NCBI RefSeq assembly: GCF_902809835.1
Contig: NZ_CADDWM010000011.1
Coordinates: 337,581 to 401,580 of the forward strand
Direction: 5' to 3'
Length of the DNA: 64,000 nt
Origin: Agromyces sp. Marseille-P2726
GTDB taxonomy: Bacteria; Actinomycetota; Actinomycetes; Actinomycetales; Microbacteriaceae
Position numbers and translations under genes: made by a program. A model generated the notes under the pieces. The model was not told the origin of the DNA, made no database searches, and worked only from the letters and a program-made list of their open reading frames with translations. This document shows positions 36,725 to 45,432 of this stretch, one piece after another. The stretch's first letter is position 1, and each line of letters starts with the position of its first letter.

Positions 36725-37741
36725 TCACCCGCGCCTCGACACGTCGGCGACACCGCGGACGGACGACTCGGGCTCGACTCGCGGAGACGCCAGGCCGGCG
36801 ACATCCAGGAGTCGTGCGAGCACCTCTCCCGAATAGTGCGCCCTGATGTACACATCGTTCGCTGTGCCATTCGTCGTGGTCCAGAGACCGTCGGCCTGCG
36901 CACGCTGCATGAGATGGAAGAGCCGGGGTGTGGCCTCGATCTGATGGGTCGGGATGCCGCTCCGGACGAGTTGCACGTGAATCCACACGTCGTCGGCGGT
37001 CGAGCACGACGTCACGAACGCGTCACCCGCGGCAGCAAGTGCTTCTCCGGCCAGCGGAGGATAGATCACCCCCGACACACCGGTCGCGAAGTTGAGGAGG
37101 CTCGGGTCGGCGTCTGACGCCTCAGCCTGGCCCCCCGACGGCTCGATCCAGCTCGAGTACGGGGCGACAGCCTGCCCATCGAACCGGATCCGATGAGCTC
37201 TGAAGCAGTGAACAACGTCGGGCTGTCGCAAGAACGCCGACTCGAGGCGCTCGAGCCAGTACTTCGGATACACGACGTCGTCGTCAGCCGTGACGAACGG
37301 TGATGCTGACGATTCGGGCAACCGAACGTAGGGATAGTACTTCGTGTGCGGTCCGTAGTTCCGATCGGAGAGGCGGATCTCCAAGCCCCTCCGCGCGAGC
37401 CTCCGCAGGGCTGCGGGCAGGTCGTTCAGCGTGGCCGGGTCGTCGATCCAGAGGATCATCCGTTGGGGACGCACAGCACCCCGGGCTATCGATTCGATGG
37501 CGAGCGCAGAACCCGCCACCCGGGCCCCGTGGGTCGTCAAGGTCACCGTCGAGATGCCGCGGCCGAGAACGGACGTGCGGGACACCAGATTCCGAACGGC
37601 AAGAGCGCTCTCGACGGCCTTCCGCCGGATGGCGTCACGCAGCCTCCCCGCGACCGACCTTGCGCGCGTGCCCATGATTGCGACCGTGCGGTTCGTTCGA
37701 TGCACCGGGAGTACGTGCACCCGCTGGTCCGTCGACGTCAT
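36725..37741 (-). CDS. Putative glycosyltransferase
   Basis: 338 residues. VTLTTHGARVAGSALAIESI, MILWIDDPATL, then SDRNYGPHTKYYPYV and FVTADDDVVYPKYWLERL, where ADDDVVY is a DXD-type nucleotide-sugar site. The C-terminal half has VIYPPLAGEAL and DDVWIHVQLVRSGIPTH. Resembles small GT-A enzymes of capsule loci, such as those with a TTHGAR-like start. ATGA overlap with the GT4 gene upstream, and 22 nt to the GT4 gene downstream. Confidence 0.75.
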   Translation of the reverse strand: MTSTDQRVHVLPVHRTNRTVAIMGTRARSVAGRLRDAIRRKAVESALAVRNLVSRTSVLGRGISTVTLTTHGARVAGSALAIESIARGAVRPQRMILWIDDPATLNDLPAALRRLARRGLEIRLSDRNYGPHTKYYPYVRLPESSASPFVTADDDVVYPKYWLERLESAFLRQPDVVHCFRAHRIRFDGQAVAPYSSWIEPSGGQAEASDADPSLLNFATGVSGVIYPPLAGEALAAAGDAFVTSCSTADDVWIHVQLVRSGIPTHQIEATPRLFHLMQRAQADGLWTTTNGTANDVYIRAHYSGEVLARLLDVAGLASPRVEPESSVRGVADVSRRG

Positions 37742-38898
37742 AGCCGAGCCAGACCTGCCGTCGGCTGGCCGTCGTCACCGTGCCATCCGCGCGCTCGGGC
37801 CGGCGATGCGATCAACCCCCGCAGCGCTCGCTCGTAGTCGGCGCAGACGTCGTCCCAGGTGTACGCGGTCCCTGCGCGTGCTCGCGCCCCGGCCGACAGG
37901 CGGTCCTGCTCCGATCGATCGAGCAGCAGCGTGTCGATCGCCACCGCGATCTGCTCGGGGTCGGCTTCCACGAACACGCCATGGTGCTGCAGCACCTCGC
38001 GGTTGTACGGGGTGTCGCGCGCGACCGTGGGGGCACCCGCCGCCATCGCCTGCACGAGGGCGGGGTTCGTGCCCCCGACGCTGTGGCCGTGGAAGTACGC
38101 GCCGGCGTGCTGCCAGAGGCTCTGCAGCAGGTCGTCGTCGGAGATGTGCCCGTAGGCGTGCACGTTGCCGTGGCGCTCAGCCAGGTCGTGGGCGATCTCG
38201 TCGAACTCGCCGCCGTACCCCGAGGAGCCGACGATGACCACCGGCTGCCGATCCGCGATCCGTTCCACGGCCTGGAAGAACTCGGGAATGGTGTTCTCGG
38301 GCACGAAGCGCGCCACCACGAGGGCGTATCCCCGATGCGTCAACCCGGGCTGCACGGGGAGCTCGCGCACCACGTCGCCCCCGTATGGAATGAAGAGTCC
38401 GTCGCGGCCGAACTCGGACAGCCATCGCCGACCGATCTCCTCGGCGTCGACGATGATCTCGGTGGCCCACCGCGCGGTCAGCCGAGCCCCGGTGACGAAC
38501 ATCACCTTCGCGGCCTTGCCCCACTTCTCGCGATCCCACTCGATGCCGTCGACGTTCACGAGGGTCGGGATGCCCCGAGCCCTCAGCATGGGGAGGAAGA
38601 ACCCGTTCGCGACGTTCATGATGAGCGCGACATCGGGCTTGCGCTTCATGGTGTCGAGCGAGGCGGTGAACCCGTGCGAAAGCGTGCTGAACGACTTCGA
38701 TTCCAACCCGCGGGTGGTGATGCACGTGATTCGCGGGTCGCGCTGGGGATCGTCCGGCTCCGTCGTTCCCTCACGCCCATAGACGGTGACCTCCCAGCCG
38801 TGCTCGGCGAGGTATGGGGCGATCTTGCGCACGGCCGTCTCGAACCCGCCGTAGTAGCTGGGGTATCCGCGGGTGCCGAGGATGACGACTGAGGGCAT
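37738..38898 (-). CDS. Glycosyltransferase family 4 with DUF1972 N-terminus
   Basis: 386 residues from ATG 38898 (PSVVILGTRGYPSYYGGFET). The GTRGYPxxYGGFET start is the DUF1972 rhamnosyltransferase motif; the C-terminal donor domain has YALVVARFVPENTIPEFFQA, VYGHISDDDLLQSLW and the HSVGGTNPALVQAMAAG region. An in-frame TTG at 38940 would add 14 residues but has no better signal. First of the glycosyltransferase genes, 143 nt after the BY-kinase gene. Confidence 0.87.
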   Translation of the reverse strand: MPSVVILGTRGYPSYYGGFETAVRKIAPYLAEHGWEVTVYGREGTTEPDDPQRDPRITCITTRGLESKSFSTLSHGFTASLDTMKRKPDVALIMNVANGFFLPMLRARGIPTLVNVDGIEWDREKWGKAAKVMFVTGARLTARWATEIIVDAEEIGRRWLSEFGRDGLFIPYGGDVVRELPVQPGLTHRGYALVVARFVPENTIPEFFQAVERIADRQPVVIVGSSGYGGEFDEIAHDLAERHGNVHAYGHISDDDLLQSLWQHAGAYFHGHSVGGTNPALVQAMAAGAPTVARDTPYNREVLQHHGVFVEADPEQIAVAIDTLLLDRSEQDRLSAGARARAGTAYTWDDVCADYERALRGLIASPARARGWHGDDGQPTAGLARL

Positions 38899-38952
38899 GG
38901 TGTGGAGCTTCCGACTCTGGTGACCGCGAGGTTCACTCAAGCAAAGGTACAG

Positions 38953-39010
38953 TCAATCGGCAGCGTTGCACGTGACCGATTGAGCGATCGTAAGGTTTGC
39001 TCAAGCAAAC
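38953..39010. promoter_or_regulatory. Two dyads between the kinase and glycosyltransferase genes
   Basis: TCAATCGG (38953-38960) pairs with CCGATTGA (38976-38983), and GTTTGC-TCAA-GCAAAC (38995-39010) forms a second hairpin. CTCAAGCAAA occurs twice (starting 38936 and 39000). Could be an internal promoter/operator or a processing site separating kinase from transferase expression. Confidence 0.45.
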
Positions 39011-39041
39011 GCAAAGTCGATCGGAAGCGTGGCGCGGGACT

Positions 39042-40493
39042 CTATGCCCGTGATCTCCTCGATCGCTCGGCCGTCCTGCCGGGTGCGGCGTCGCCGTGAT
39101 CGCCGCCGAAGACGTCGTCGAGGTCGTGGCTCACACCGTAGGTGTAGTTGCCGTAGCCGTAGCTGTCGGGGCCCTTCGTCGGCAGCATCGTGACCACGAC
39201 GCCGAGCAGGCGACTGCCGATCGCGTCGAGCGCGCGCACGGCGCCGGCCAGCTCCTGCTTCTTCGTCGACCCCGACGCAGCCACGAGGATCGCGCCACCG
39301 GTGAGCTTCGAGACCACCGCGGCATCCGTCACCAGAAGCAGCGGCGGCGCGTCGATGAGCACGTAATCGAACTGCGAGGTCAGCCGCTCGAGCACCCGTG
39401 CCATGGCCGCCGACCCGAGCAGCTCGCTCGGGTTCGGTGGGATGCGACCCGACGGCAGCACGTAGAGGTCTCCGCGGCCCCACTTCTGCAGCACGTCGAC
39501 CAGCTCGGCACGGCCGATCAGCACGTCGGTGAGACCCACCCCGCCCTCGATGCCGAGGTACTCCGCGAGCTTCGGCATGCGCAGGTCGCCGTCGATGAGC
39601 GCCACCTTGGCGCCCGTCTCGGCGAGCGAGATCGCGAGGTTGGCCGTGGTCGTGGACTTGCCCTCACCTGGCCCGGCGCTCGAGATGACGAAGCTGCGCG
39701 GACCGTCTTCGACGTTGATGAACTGCAGGTTCGTGCGAAGGCTGCGGAATGACTCGGCCCGCGGATTGCGCGGATCGGCGTAGACGATCAGCGGGCGCCG
39801 GCTCGCGTCGGGGTCGAGCGCGATACCGCCGAGCAACGGCTTGTCGGTGACCTGCTCGATGTCACGCAACGAGTGGATGCGGGTGTCGAGCACGCTGCGC
39901 AGCACGGCGATGCCGATGCCGAGCGCGAGGCCGATGAGCCCGCCGAGCGCGAGGTTCAGGGGCACGTTGGGGCTCGACGCCGAGGTGGGCACATCGGCGG
40001 GCTGGATCGTCTCGATCTTCACGAGGCTCGGCGCGGCGCCCTCGGGCTTCTCGAGCTCGTTCACCACGACGTCGGCGAAGTTGCGCCCGGTCGAGTTCGC
40101 GATCTCGGCGGCCAGTTCGGGCTCGCTGTCGGTCACCGAGATCTCGATGAGCACCGTGTTGAGCGGTGAGGTCGCCGCGACCTGCGTGGCGAGTTGCCGT
40201 CGCGTCGTGTCGGTGAGCTGCAACTCGTCGATGACCCGGTCGAGCACGATCGCGCTGTCGACGACGTCGACGTAGCTCGTGACCGCCTGGCGGGCGAAGT
40301 TCGTGCCCTGCACGAGGTCACCGGTGGCGACGCTGTCGCCCGAACGCACCGACACGTACAGCTCGGTCGTGGCGACGTACTTCGGGGTGACGATGACCGA
40401 GAACGCTGCTGCGGCGGCGATTCCGAGCAGGACGCAGCCGACGATGAGCACCCAGTGCTTGTGGAGAATGCGCAGGTACTCGCGTGGATCCAC
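39042..40493 (-). CDS. Polysaccharide co-polymerase fused to BY-type tyrosine kinase
   Basis: 483 residues from GTG 40493 with GGAAGGA upstream. Wzz domain with two membrane helices (WVLIVGCVLLGIAAAAAFSV about 15-34; LALGGLIGLALGIGIAVL about 175-195), then the kinase: Walker A SSAGPGEGKSTTTANL (about 270), Walker A' VALIDGDLRMP, Walker B YVLIDAPPLLLVTDA. Tyrosines cluster near the C-terminus (DSYGYGNYTYGV), the autophosphorylation tail. Controls chain length and assembly of exopolysaccharide; counteracted by the phosphatase encoded upstream. Confidence 0.92.
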   Translation of the reverse strand: MDPREYLRILHKHWVLIVGCVLLGIAAAAAFSVIVTPKYVATTELYVSVRSGDSVATGDLVQGTNFARQAVTSYVDVVDSAIVLDRVIDELQLTDTTRRQLATQVAATSPLNTVLIEISVTDSEPELAAEIANSTGRNFADVVVNELEKPEGAAPSLVKIETIQPADVPTSASSPNVPLNLALGGLIGLALGIGIAVLRSVLDTRIHSLRDIEQVTDKPLLGGIALDPDASRRPLIVYADPRNPRAESFRSLRTNLQFINVEDGPRSFVISSAGPGEGKSTTTANLAISLAETGAKVALIDGDLRMPKLAEYLGIEGGVGLTDVLIGRAELVDVLQKWGRGDLYVLPSGRIPPNPSELLGSAAMARVLERLTSQFDYVLIDAPPLLLVTDAAVVSKLTGGAILVAASGSTKKQELAGAVRALDAIGSRLLGVVVTMLPTKGPDSYGYGNYTYGVSHDLDDVFGGDHGDAAPGRTAERSRRSRA

Positions 40494-40631
40494 CGTGTTC
40501 CTTCCCGTTGGCGGCAACCCCCCTCGGCGCAGCCGGAGATCATTCTCACATACCGGGCGAACGTGCCGGACGCCCACACCGGATGTGCGGCGTGCGTGCC
40601 GAAGGATGTCACAGGTATGGCATCAAATGCC

Positions 40632-41246
40632 TTATGCCCGCTCTGCCGCGCGTATGAGGAGCGCGACCGTCGCCTTGACGGCGGGCACCAGCTGTGCCGC
40701 GGAGCTCTCGTAGATGGCGGCAGATCGACGGAAGGGGTCCACGACATCGGCGTCATCGGGCGAGGCGAAAGGCTGTACCACGCCGCGGAGAGACGCGGCC
40801 GCAACGACGGCCTCACGAAGCTTCGCGCCGACGCCCGGTTCGCGTTCGGGTGACTGGGCTGACTGCGCAGCGGCGTCGAGGTCGGCATCGGTTACGGAAG
40901 CCGCGAGGTGCGCGAACTCCCGTAGCGTGAAGGTGCGGCGAGTCACCGCCGGGACGAGCTCCACGATCGCGCGGCGGTGCTCACGAGAGAGACCGAGCAC
41001 GAGGTCGACGTCGCGGATGAGCTGCTCGTCGACCTGACGAGCGACGTGCGCAGCGGCATCCGTCACTCCGTAGCGGGCCGCGATGGCCGCAGCCTCGGCG
41101 GGCATCCCATCGCCGACCATGGCGTAAGTGCCGGCACTGGAAACCGTGACGCCCTCGATGCCGGCAAGGCCCGCGCGCAGCAGCTGTTCGGCCAACGGAG
41201 ACCGACAGATGTTGCCCGAGCACACCGTCAAGATTCGGAAGCTCAC
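40632..41246 (-). CDS. Low-molecular-weight protein tyrosine phosphatase
   Basis: 204 residues. P-loop CSGNICRS (Cys about 9, Arg about 15) at the N-terminus and the general acid in DDADVVDPFRR. Slightly longer than the usual 150-160 residues because of a helical insert around ASVTDADLDAAAQSAQSPER. Likely dephosphorylates the BY-kinase encoded 138 nt downstream. ATG overlaps the stop of a short open frame that is a remnant of the kinase 5' end. Confidence 0.92.
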   Translation of the reverse strand: MSFRILTVCSGNICRSPLAEQLLRAGLAGIEGVTVSSAGTYAMVGDGMPAEAAAIAARYGVTDAAAHVARQVDEQLIRDVDLVLGLSREHRRAIVELVPAVTRRTFTLREFAHLAASVTDADLDAAAQSAQSPEREPGVGAKLREAVVAAASLRGVVQPFASPDDADVVDPFRRSAAIYESSAAQLVPAVKATVALLIRAAERA

Positions 41247-41470
41247 GCGGGACGACTCCTAGTTCTCTCGCACGTCTCGCCAATGGCGCTCCCGAGGACT
41301 TCCCGGACACCATGGCTCGCGACGACAGAGGTGTGCTCACCGTATTCGTAGGAGGCAGCAGCGGCGCCGATCCTCAGAAGCAGGCACGCGACCATGAGCA
41401 CCCACTGTTCGAGCAGGATGAACGGGTGGTCAAGGGGTTCCAAGGGCGAGTCCCTCCAGGCTGACGGCAC
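41243..41470 (-). pseudogene. Decayed copy of the Wzz/BY-kinase N-terminus
   Basis: 75 open codons. EQWVLMVACLLLRIGAAAAS aligns with KHWVLIVGCVLLGIAAAAAF of the kinase gene. Similarity continues upstream of the start: CGGCACTCCCTTGGTGCAGC here against CGGCAACCCCCCTCGGCGCAGC there (trimmed), with nearly equal distances, so promoter-proximal DNA was copied too. After the first helix the frame diverges and stops inside the phosphatase start. Probably not functional as a kinase, but may still supply translational coupling to the phosphatase. Confidence 0.7.
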
Positions 41471-41714
41471 TCCCTTGGTGCAGCCGGATCAAGTCTTCCA
41501 TACCAACGTCGCTCTTCGACGAACGCCGGGTCACCGATGGTTCGGGCCGAATACATGCCGGCCGTGCGCAGGTCGCTCCGATGGTCGATTTCCGCCGCTG
41601 CATTCCGGACGGGCCACACCAAGCGGCGGAGGTGGCTATTTCAGCGGCTCATGCCCAATTGCGGCGAGAAGCGCACCGTACTGGCGTAGCATGCTCTGAC
41701 CGGAAGGGGGCCGA

Positions 41715-42089
41715 ATGACGGCGACAACGATGACCCCGGCTCAGCTCACGAGGTTCGAGGCCAGGCTGCGCGCTGAGCGCACCGACGCCGAAGAGCGGCT
41801 CGCCGAGTTCGACGACGCGATGTCCGAGGTGCGTACGGCGAGATCGGATGCCACGGCCGACGACGAGCACGACCCCGAAGGCCCGACGATGACGCAGGAG
41901 TGGTCGCAGCGCACCGCCGTGCTCGCCGACGTTCGCGCCGAGCTGACCGAGATCGAACACGCCCTCGCCCGCATCGCCGACGGCACCTACGGCATCTGCG
42001 CCCGGTGCGGCAAGCGAATCACCGTCGCCCGACTCGACGCCCGACCTACCGCGACGCTCTGCATAGACTGCGCGCGGCTCGCTCGCTGA
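41715..42089 (+). CDS. TraR/DksA-type C4 zinc-finger protein
   Basis: 124 residues. N-terminal coiled coil (TRFEARLRAERTDAEERLAE), acidic loop, then the zinc finger CARCGK ... CIDCA (about 97-118) preceded by IEHALARIADGTYGIC, the conserved DksA/TraR entry. GGAAGG precedes the ATG. Family members modulate RNA polymerase through the secondary channel; actinobacterial versions such as this often lack the exact DKSA tip residues, so the role is unproven. The preceding 244-nt gap holds only the upstream part of the duplicated kinase region. Confidence 0.88.
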   Translation: MTATTMTPAQLTRFEARLRAERTDAEERLAEFDDAMSEVRTARSDATADDEHDPEGPTMTQEWSQRTAVLADVRAELTEIEHALARIADGTYGICARCGKRITVARLDARPTATLCIDCARLAR

Positions 42090-42185
42090 GGAAATCGGTC
42101 GCTGCGGCATCCGATATGTCGCGAAAGTGGTCTTCCTCCCGCGCTGAATCAGCGCCGCTGACCGTCTCGATGCGGGTGGACGGCG

Positions 42186-43547
42186 TCAGCTCGGTCGTGC
42201 GCTCGTCCGCGCGCTCGACAGCCCGCTGAAGGCGCGGATGAAGAGCGGACTCCCGCCGAGCACCAGGTAGAGCCCCGCGCACACGGCCAGCGTCGGTGCG
42301 AGCCCGAACTGCTCGACCGCGAATCCGCCGAGCAGCGCGCCGATCGGCATCGACGCCGCGACCCCCGCCGTCGTCGCGCCGAACACCCTCGCGCGCATGC
42401 CGTCGGGCACCTCGCCGTACATCGCGGTCGCCATCATCGGGTTCAGCGCCCCGGCCGCGAGACCCGACAGGGTGAGCACCGGCAGCAGCACGGGCACCGG
42501 AGCGCCGAGCGCCATCGCGAGGTACGGCGGAAAGCCCGCCAGCACGAAGCACGTCGCGAACATCACCCGCCCCGACCAGCGGTGCCCGAGTGCCCCGAAC
42601 AGCGCCGAGCCGGTGAGGGCGCCGGCAGCGAAGCATCCGACCATGAACCCCAGCAATGCGGGTTCGCCGAGCACGTCGGTCGCGTAGACCGGTTTCAGCA
42701 CGGTCATGCCGGCCGCATCGATCGCGTTCGTGAGGGTCACGAGCAGCACGATCGCGCGCAGCAGCGGCGAGCGCACGAGGAATCGGATGCCCGCCACGAA
42801 TCCGGCCGGTGTGTGCTCGGCCGGGTCGGCGTCGCCATCGGGTGTGTGGCTTTCGGTGACGGATGCCGCGAGCCGACGCGGCACGAAGCACAGGATCAGC
42901 ACCGCCGAGACGATGAACCCGGCCGCATCCACGACCAGGGCCGGCACGGGCCCGGCGAGCGCGACGAGGGCGCCCGCGACGGCCGCACCCACCATGGATG
43001 CGGTGCGCTGCACGGCCGACTGCGCGCCCGCGGCGCGGGCCAGCGGCATCCGTGCGAGGGCCGCAAGGTCTGGCAGCAGCACCGTCTTCGCCGTGTCGCC
43101 GGGTGGGTCGAGCAGCCCGCCGAGGAAGACGAGCGCGAGCAGCACGCCGAAATCGAGACCGACGGTCACCCAGAGCACCGGGATGGCGAGCACGGTGAGC
43201 GCGCTCGCGACGTCGGCGACGATCGACGATGTGCGGTAGCCGAAGCGGTCGACGAGCACGCCGCCGAACGCGCCACCGATGACGAGCGGAACCGTCGCGA
43301 AGACGCCCGCGACGCCGGCGGCGAGCGGGGATCCGGTCTGCATGAGCGCGATGATCGGGATGGCGACCAGGGCGATCGCGTTGCCCGACAGCGAGAAGAA
43401 CTGGGCGACGTACAGGGCGAGCACGGGCAGGCGGCGCCGCGCCCCCGCTGGCCGAGTAGCGCCCGGCTCCGCCGGCCCCGCTGGTCGAGTAGCGCCCGGC
43501 TCCGCCGGACGCGTATCGAGCCCCGCCGCGCTGCCCTGGTCGCTCAT
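42186..43547 (-). CDS. MFS transporter with repeat-encoded N-terminus
   Basis: 453 residues from ATG 43547. After 35 residues that are mostly encoded by repeat cluster F (GLDTRPAEPGATRPAG), 11-12 hydrophobic segments follow; GGVLVDRFGYRTSSI fits the loop 2-3 MFS motif (GxxxDRxGRR). DHA-type drug exporters of the enterobactin-exporter/MFS_3 kind look alike. ATGA overlap with the ArsR-type gene upstream, which probably represses it. Confidence 0.88.
   Translation of the reverse strand: MSDQGSAAGLDTRPAEPGATRPAGPAEPGATRPAGARRRLPVLALYVAQFFSLSGNAIALVAIPIIALMQTGSPLAAGVAGVFATVPLVIGGAFGGVLVDRFGYRTSSIVADVASALTVLAIPVLWVTVGLDFGVLLALVFLGGLLDPPGDTAKTVLLPDLAALARMPLARAAGAQSAVQRTASMVGAAVAGALVALAGPVPALVVDAAGFIVSAVLILCFVPRRLAASVTESHTPDGDADPAEHTPAGFVAGIRFLVRSPLLRAIVLLVTLTNAIDAAGMTVLKPVYATDVLGEPALLGFMVGCFAAGALTGSALFGALGHRWSGRVMFATCFVLAGFPPYLAMALGAPVPVLLPVLTLSGLAAGALNPMMATAMYGEVPDGMRARVFGATTAGVAASMPIGALLGGFAVEQFGLAPTLAVCAGLYLVLGGSPLFIRAFSGLSSARTSARPS
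43448..43524. repeat. Palindromic repeat cluster F inside the MFS gene
   Basis: One full copy (TGGTCGAGTAGCGCCCGGCT ... GACGCGTATCGAG) and one half copy, coding in frame for the N-terminal tail of the transporter just before the first membrane helix. Confidence 0.88.
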
Positions 43548-44122
43548 CGCGTGCTCCTCGGGAACGTGTGCGTGATCCACCGCACCGGCCGCGTACCCGG
43601 TGCCGGCTCCCGGCGCCGCGCCCACCACTTCTTATGCACCGCGGCGAGGTCGGCGGTGAGCTCGCGGAACTCCTCGAGCGTCAGGTGCGCCCCGCCGTCG
43701 CTCGACTCGGATGCCCCGATCCACTCGGGCTCGAGGTCGAGCTCGGCGTCGACCGCCTCGAGCAGTTCGCGATGGTACGCGTCGAGCACGGCTCGTCGCA
43801 TGGCGTCGGATGCCTCGCGCCGCTCGGGATCGTCGAGGAACTCCTCGGAACGCCAGCTCGTCGACTCGTGGGCCGCGCGCCACCACCGCTCGCGACCGTC
43901 GCGCTCGAGCTCGGGTGCGGGAACCACGAACCCGTGCTTCGCGAGCGTTGAGACGTGATAGCTGATCGAACCGGATGCCGCGCCCGTCGCCTCGGCGAGC
44001 ATGCTCACCGACTGCGGACCCTCGACCCGCAGCAACCCGAGGATGCGCAGGCGCAGCGGGTTCGCCAGCGCGCGCATGGGGCCCGGATCGTGGAGTTCGA
44101 AGGATCGCCGTGGTTCAGCCAT
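43544..44122 (-). CDS. ArsR-family transcriptional regulator
   Basis: 192 residues. N-terminal winged helix: MRALANPLRLRILGLLRVEG, ATGAASGSISYHVSTLAKHGFVV (outline), which is the HTH_20/ArsR fold. The C-terminal 100 residues are helical with EEFREL and a Trp/Arg-rich end, typical of larger ArsR-like proteins controlling MFS transporters. No metal-binding CxC. The gene overlaps the transporter (ATGA) and is preceded by tandem palindromes. Confidence 0.88.
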   Translation of the reverse strand: MAEPRRSFELHDPGPMRALANPLRLRILGLLRVEGPQSVSMLAEATGAASGSISYHVSTLAKHGFVVPAPELERDGRERWWRAAHESTSWRSEEFLDDPERREASDAMRRAVLDAYHRELLEAVDAELDLEPEWIGASESSDGGAHLTLEEFRELTADLAAVHKKWWARRREPAPGTRPVRWITHTFPRSTR

Positions 44123-44139
44123 GCCTGCAGCTTATATCC

Positions 44140-44166
44140 GCAAGAGTTCTTGCACAAGAGTTCTTG
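44140..44166. promoter_or_regulatory. Tandem palindromic operators of the ArsR-MFS pair
   Basis: GCAAGAGTTCTTGC (44140-44153) and CAAGAGTTCTTG (44155-44166) are consecutive palindromes with 14-15-bp periodicity. A TATAAG -10 element lies between them and the start codon (44131-44136, minus strand). A dimeric ArsR protein bound here would cover the promoter. Confidence 0.8.
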
Positions 44167-44205
44167 CGGAACTTCCCACCTCGCTCGGTGCGCTCAACAG
44201 CCGGT

Positions 44206-45432
44206 TCAGGCTTCGATGGCGGCGAGCGTCTCGCGCGCGATCTCGAGCTCCTCGTCGGTGGGCACGACGAGCACGGCCACCTCCGAGGCATCCGTCGAGA
44301 TCTTCCGGATCTCCCCCGACCGCTCGGCGTTGCGCTCCTCGTCGATTTCGATGCCGAGCCGCTCGAGCCCCGCCAGCGCGGCGGCCCGCACGGGCGCCGC
44401 GTTCTCGCCGACGCCCGCCGTGAACGAGATCACGTCGAGCCGGCCGAGCTGCGCGAAGTACGCGCCCACGTACCCCTTGATGCGGTGCACATACACGTCG
44501 AAGGCGAGGGATGCCGCGGCATCCCCCTCGGCGCGCCGTTCGAGTACGTCGCGCATGTCGCGGGTTCCCGAAAGTCCGAGCACGCCGCTGCGCTTGTTCA
44601 GCAGGTCGTCGAGCTCGTCGAACGACATGTCGGCCTTGCGATGCAGGTGGAACAGCACGGCGGGATCGACGTCGCCCGAGCGGCTGCCCATCACGAGACC
44701 CTCGAGCGGGGTGAGCCCCATCGAGGTCTCGACCGAGCGACCGCCGTCGACCGCGGTGATCGACGCGCCGTTGCCGAGGTGCAGCACGAGCTGCTTGACC
44801 TCGGCGAGCGGGCGGCCGATGAACTCGGCGGCCCGCTGCGACACGTACTTGTGCGACGTGCCGTGGAAGCCGTAGCGGCGCACCCGGTACTTCTCGGCGA
44901 CGTCGGCGTCGATCGCGTAGGTGTACGCGGCGGGCGGCAGCGTCTGATGGAACGCCGTGTCGAACACCGCCACGTGCGGCACGTCGGGGAACATCGTTTG
45001 GGCCGCCTCGATGCCCTGGAGATTCGCGGGGTTGTGCAACGGGGCGAGCTCGGCGAGGTCTTCGATGTTGATCTTCACGAGATCGGTGACGACCGTCGGC
45101 TCGAAGAACCGCTTGCCGCCGTGCACGACGCGGTGCCCGACGGCCACGGGCGGGTTCAGCTCGATCGAGGGTCCGTGGTCGGCGAACGCCTCGAGCATCA
45201 CCTGGAACGCCGCCGTGTGATCGGGGATCGGGAGCTCGCGGGTCGACTCCGACGGCGCCTCGGTGCGCTCGACCGACGGCGTGGCGGTGACGGGGACGGT
45301 GTGCGTCGCGCGTCCGGTTCGCTCGCCGATGCGCTCGATGAGGCCCGAGGCGAGCGTCTGCTCGGCTTCGACGTCGATGAGCTCGTACTTGAGCGACGAC
45401 GAGCCCGAGTTGATGACGAGGACGATGCTCAC
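44206..45432 (-). CDS. ackA: Acetate kinase
   Basis: 408 residues. VLVINSGSSSLKYEL at the start, VGHRVVHGGKRF, FDTAFHQTLP, RYGFHGTSHKYV and LHLGNGASITAV: all acetate-kinase signatures present. Converts acetyl phosphate and ADP to acetate and ATP, or the reverse. GTG start inside a GTGA overlap with the pta stop, so translation follows pta directly. Confidence 0.96.
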   Translation of the reverse strand: MSIVLVINSGSSSLKYELIDVEAEQTLASGLIERIGERTGRATHTVPVTATPSVERTEAPSESTRELPIPDHTAAFQVMLEAFADHGPSIELNPPVAVGHRVVHGGKRFFEPTVVTDLVKINIEDLAELAPLHNPANLQGIEAAQTMFPDVPHVAVFDTAFHQTLPPAAYTYAIDADVAEKYRVRRYGFHGTSHKYVSQRAAEFIGRPLAEVKQLVLHLGNGASITAVDGGRSVETSMGLTPLEGLVMGSRSGDVDPAVLFHLHRKADMSFDELDDLLNKRSGVLGLSGTRDMRDVLERRAEGDAAASLAFDVYVHRIKGYVGAYFAQLGRLDVISFTAGVGENAAPVRAAALAGLERLGIEIDEERNAERSGEIRKISTDASEVAVLVVPTDEELEIARETLAAIEA

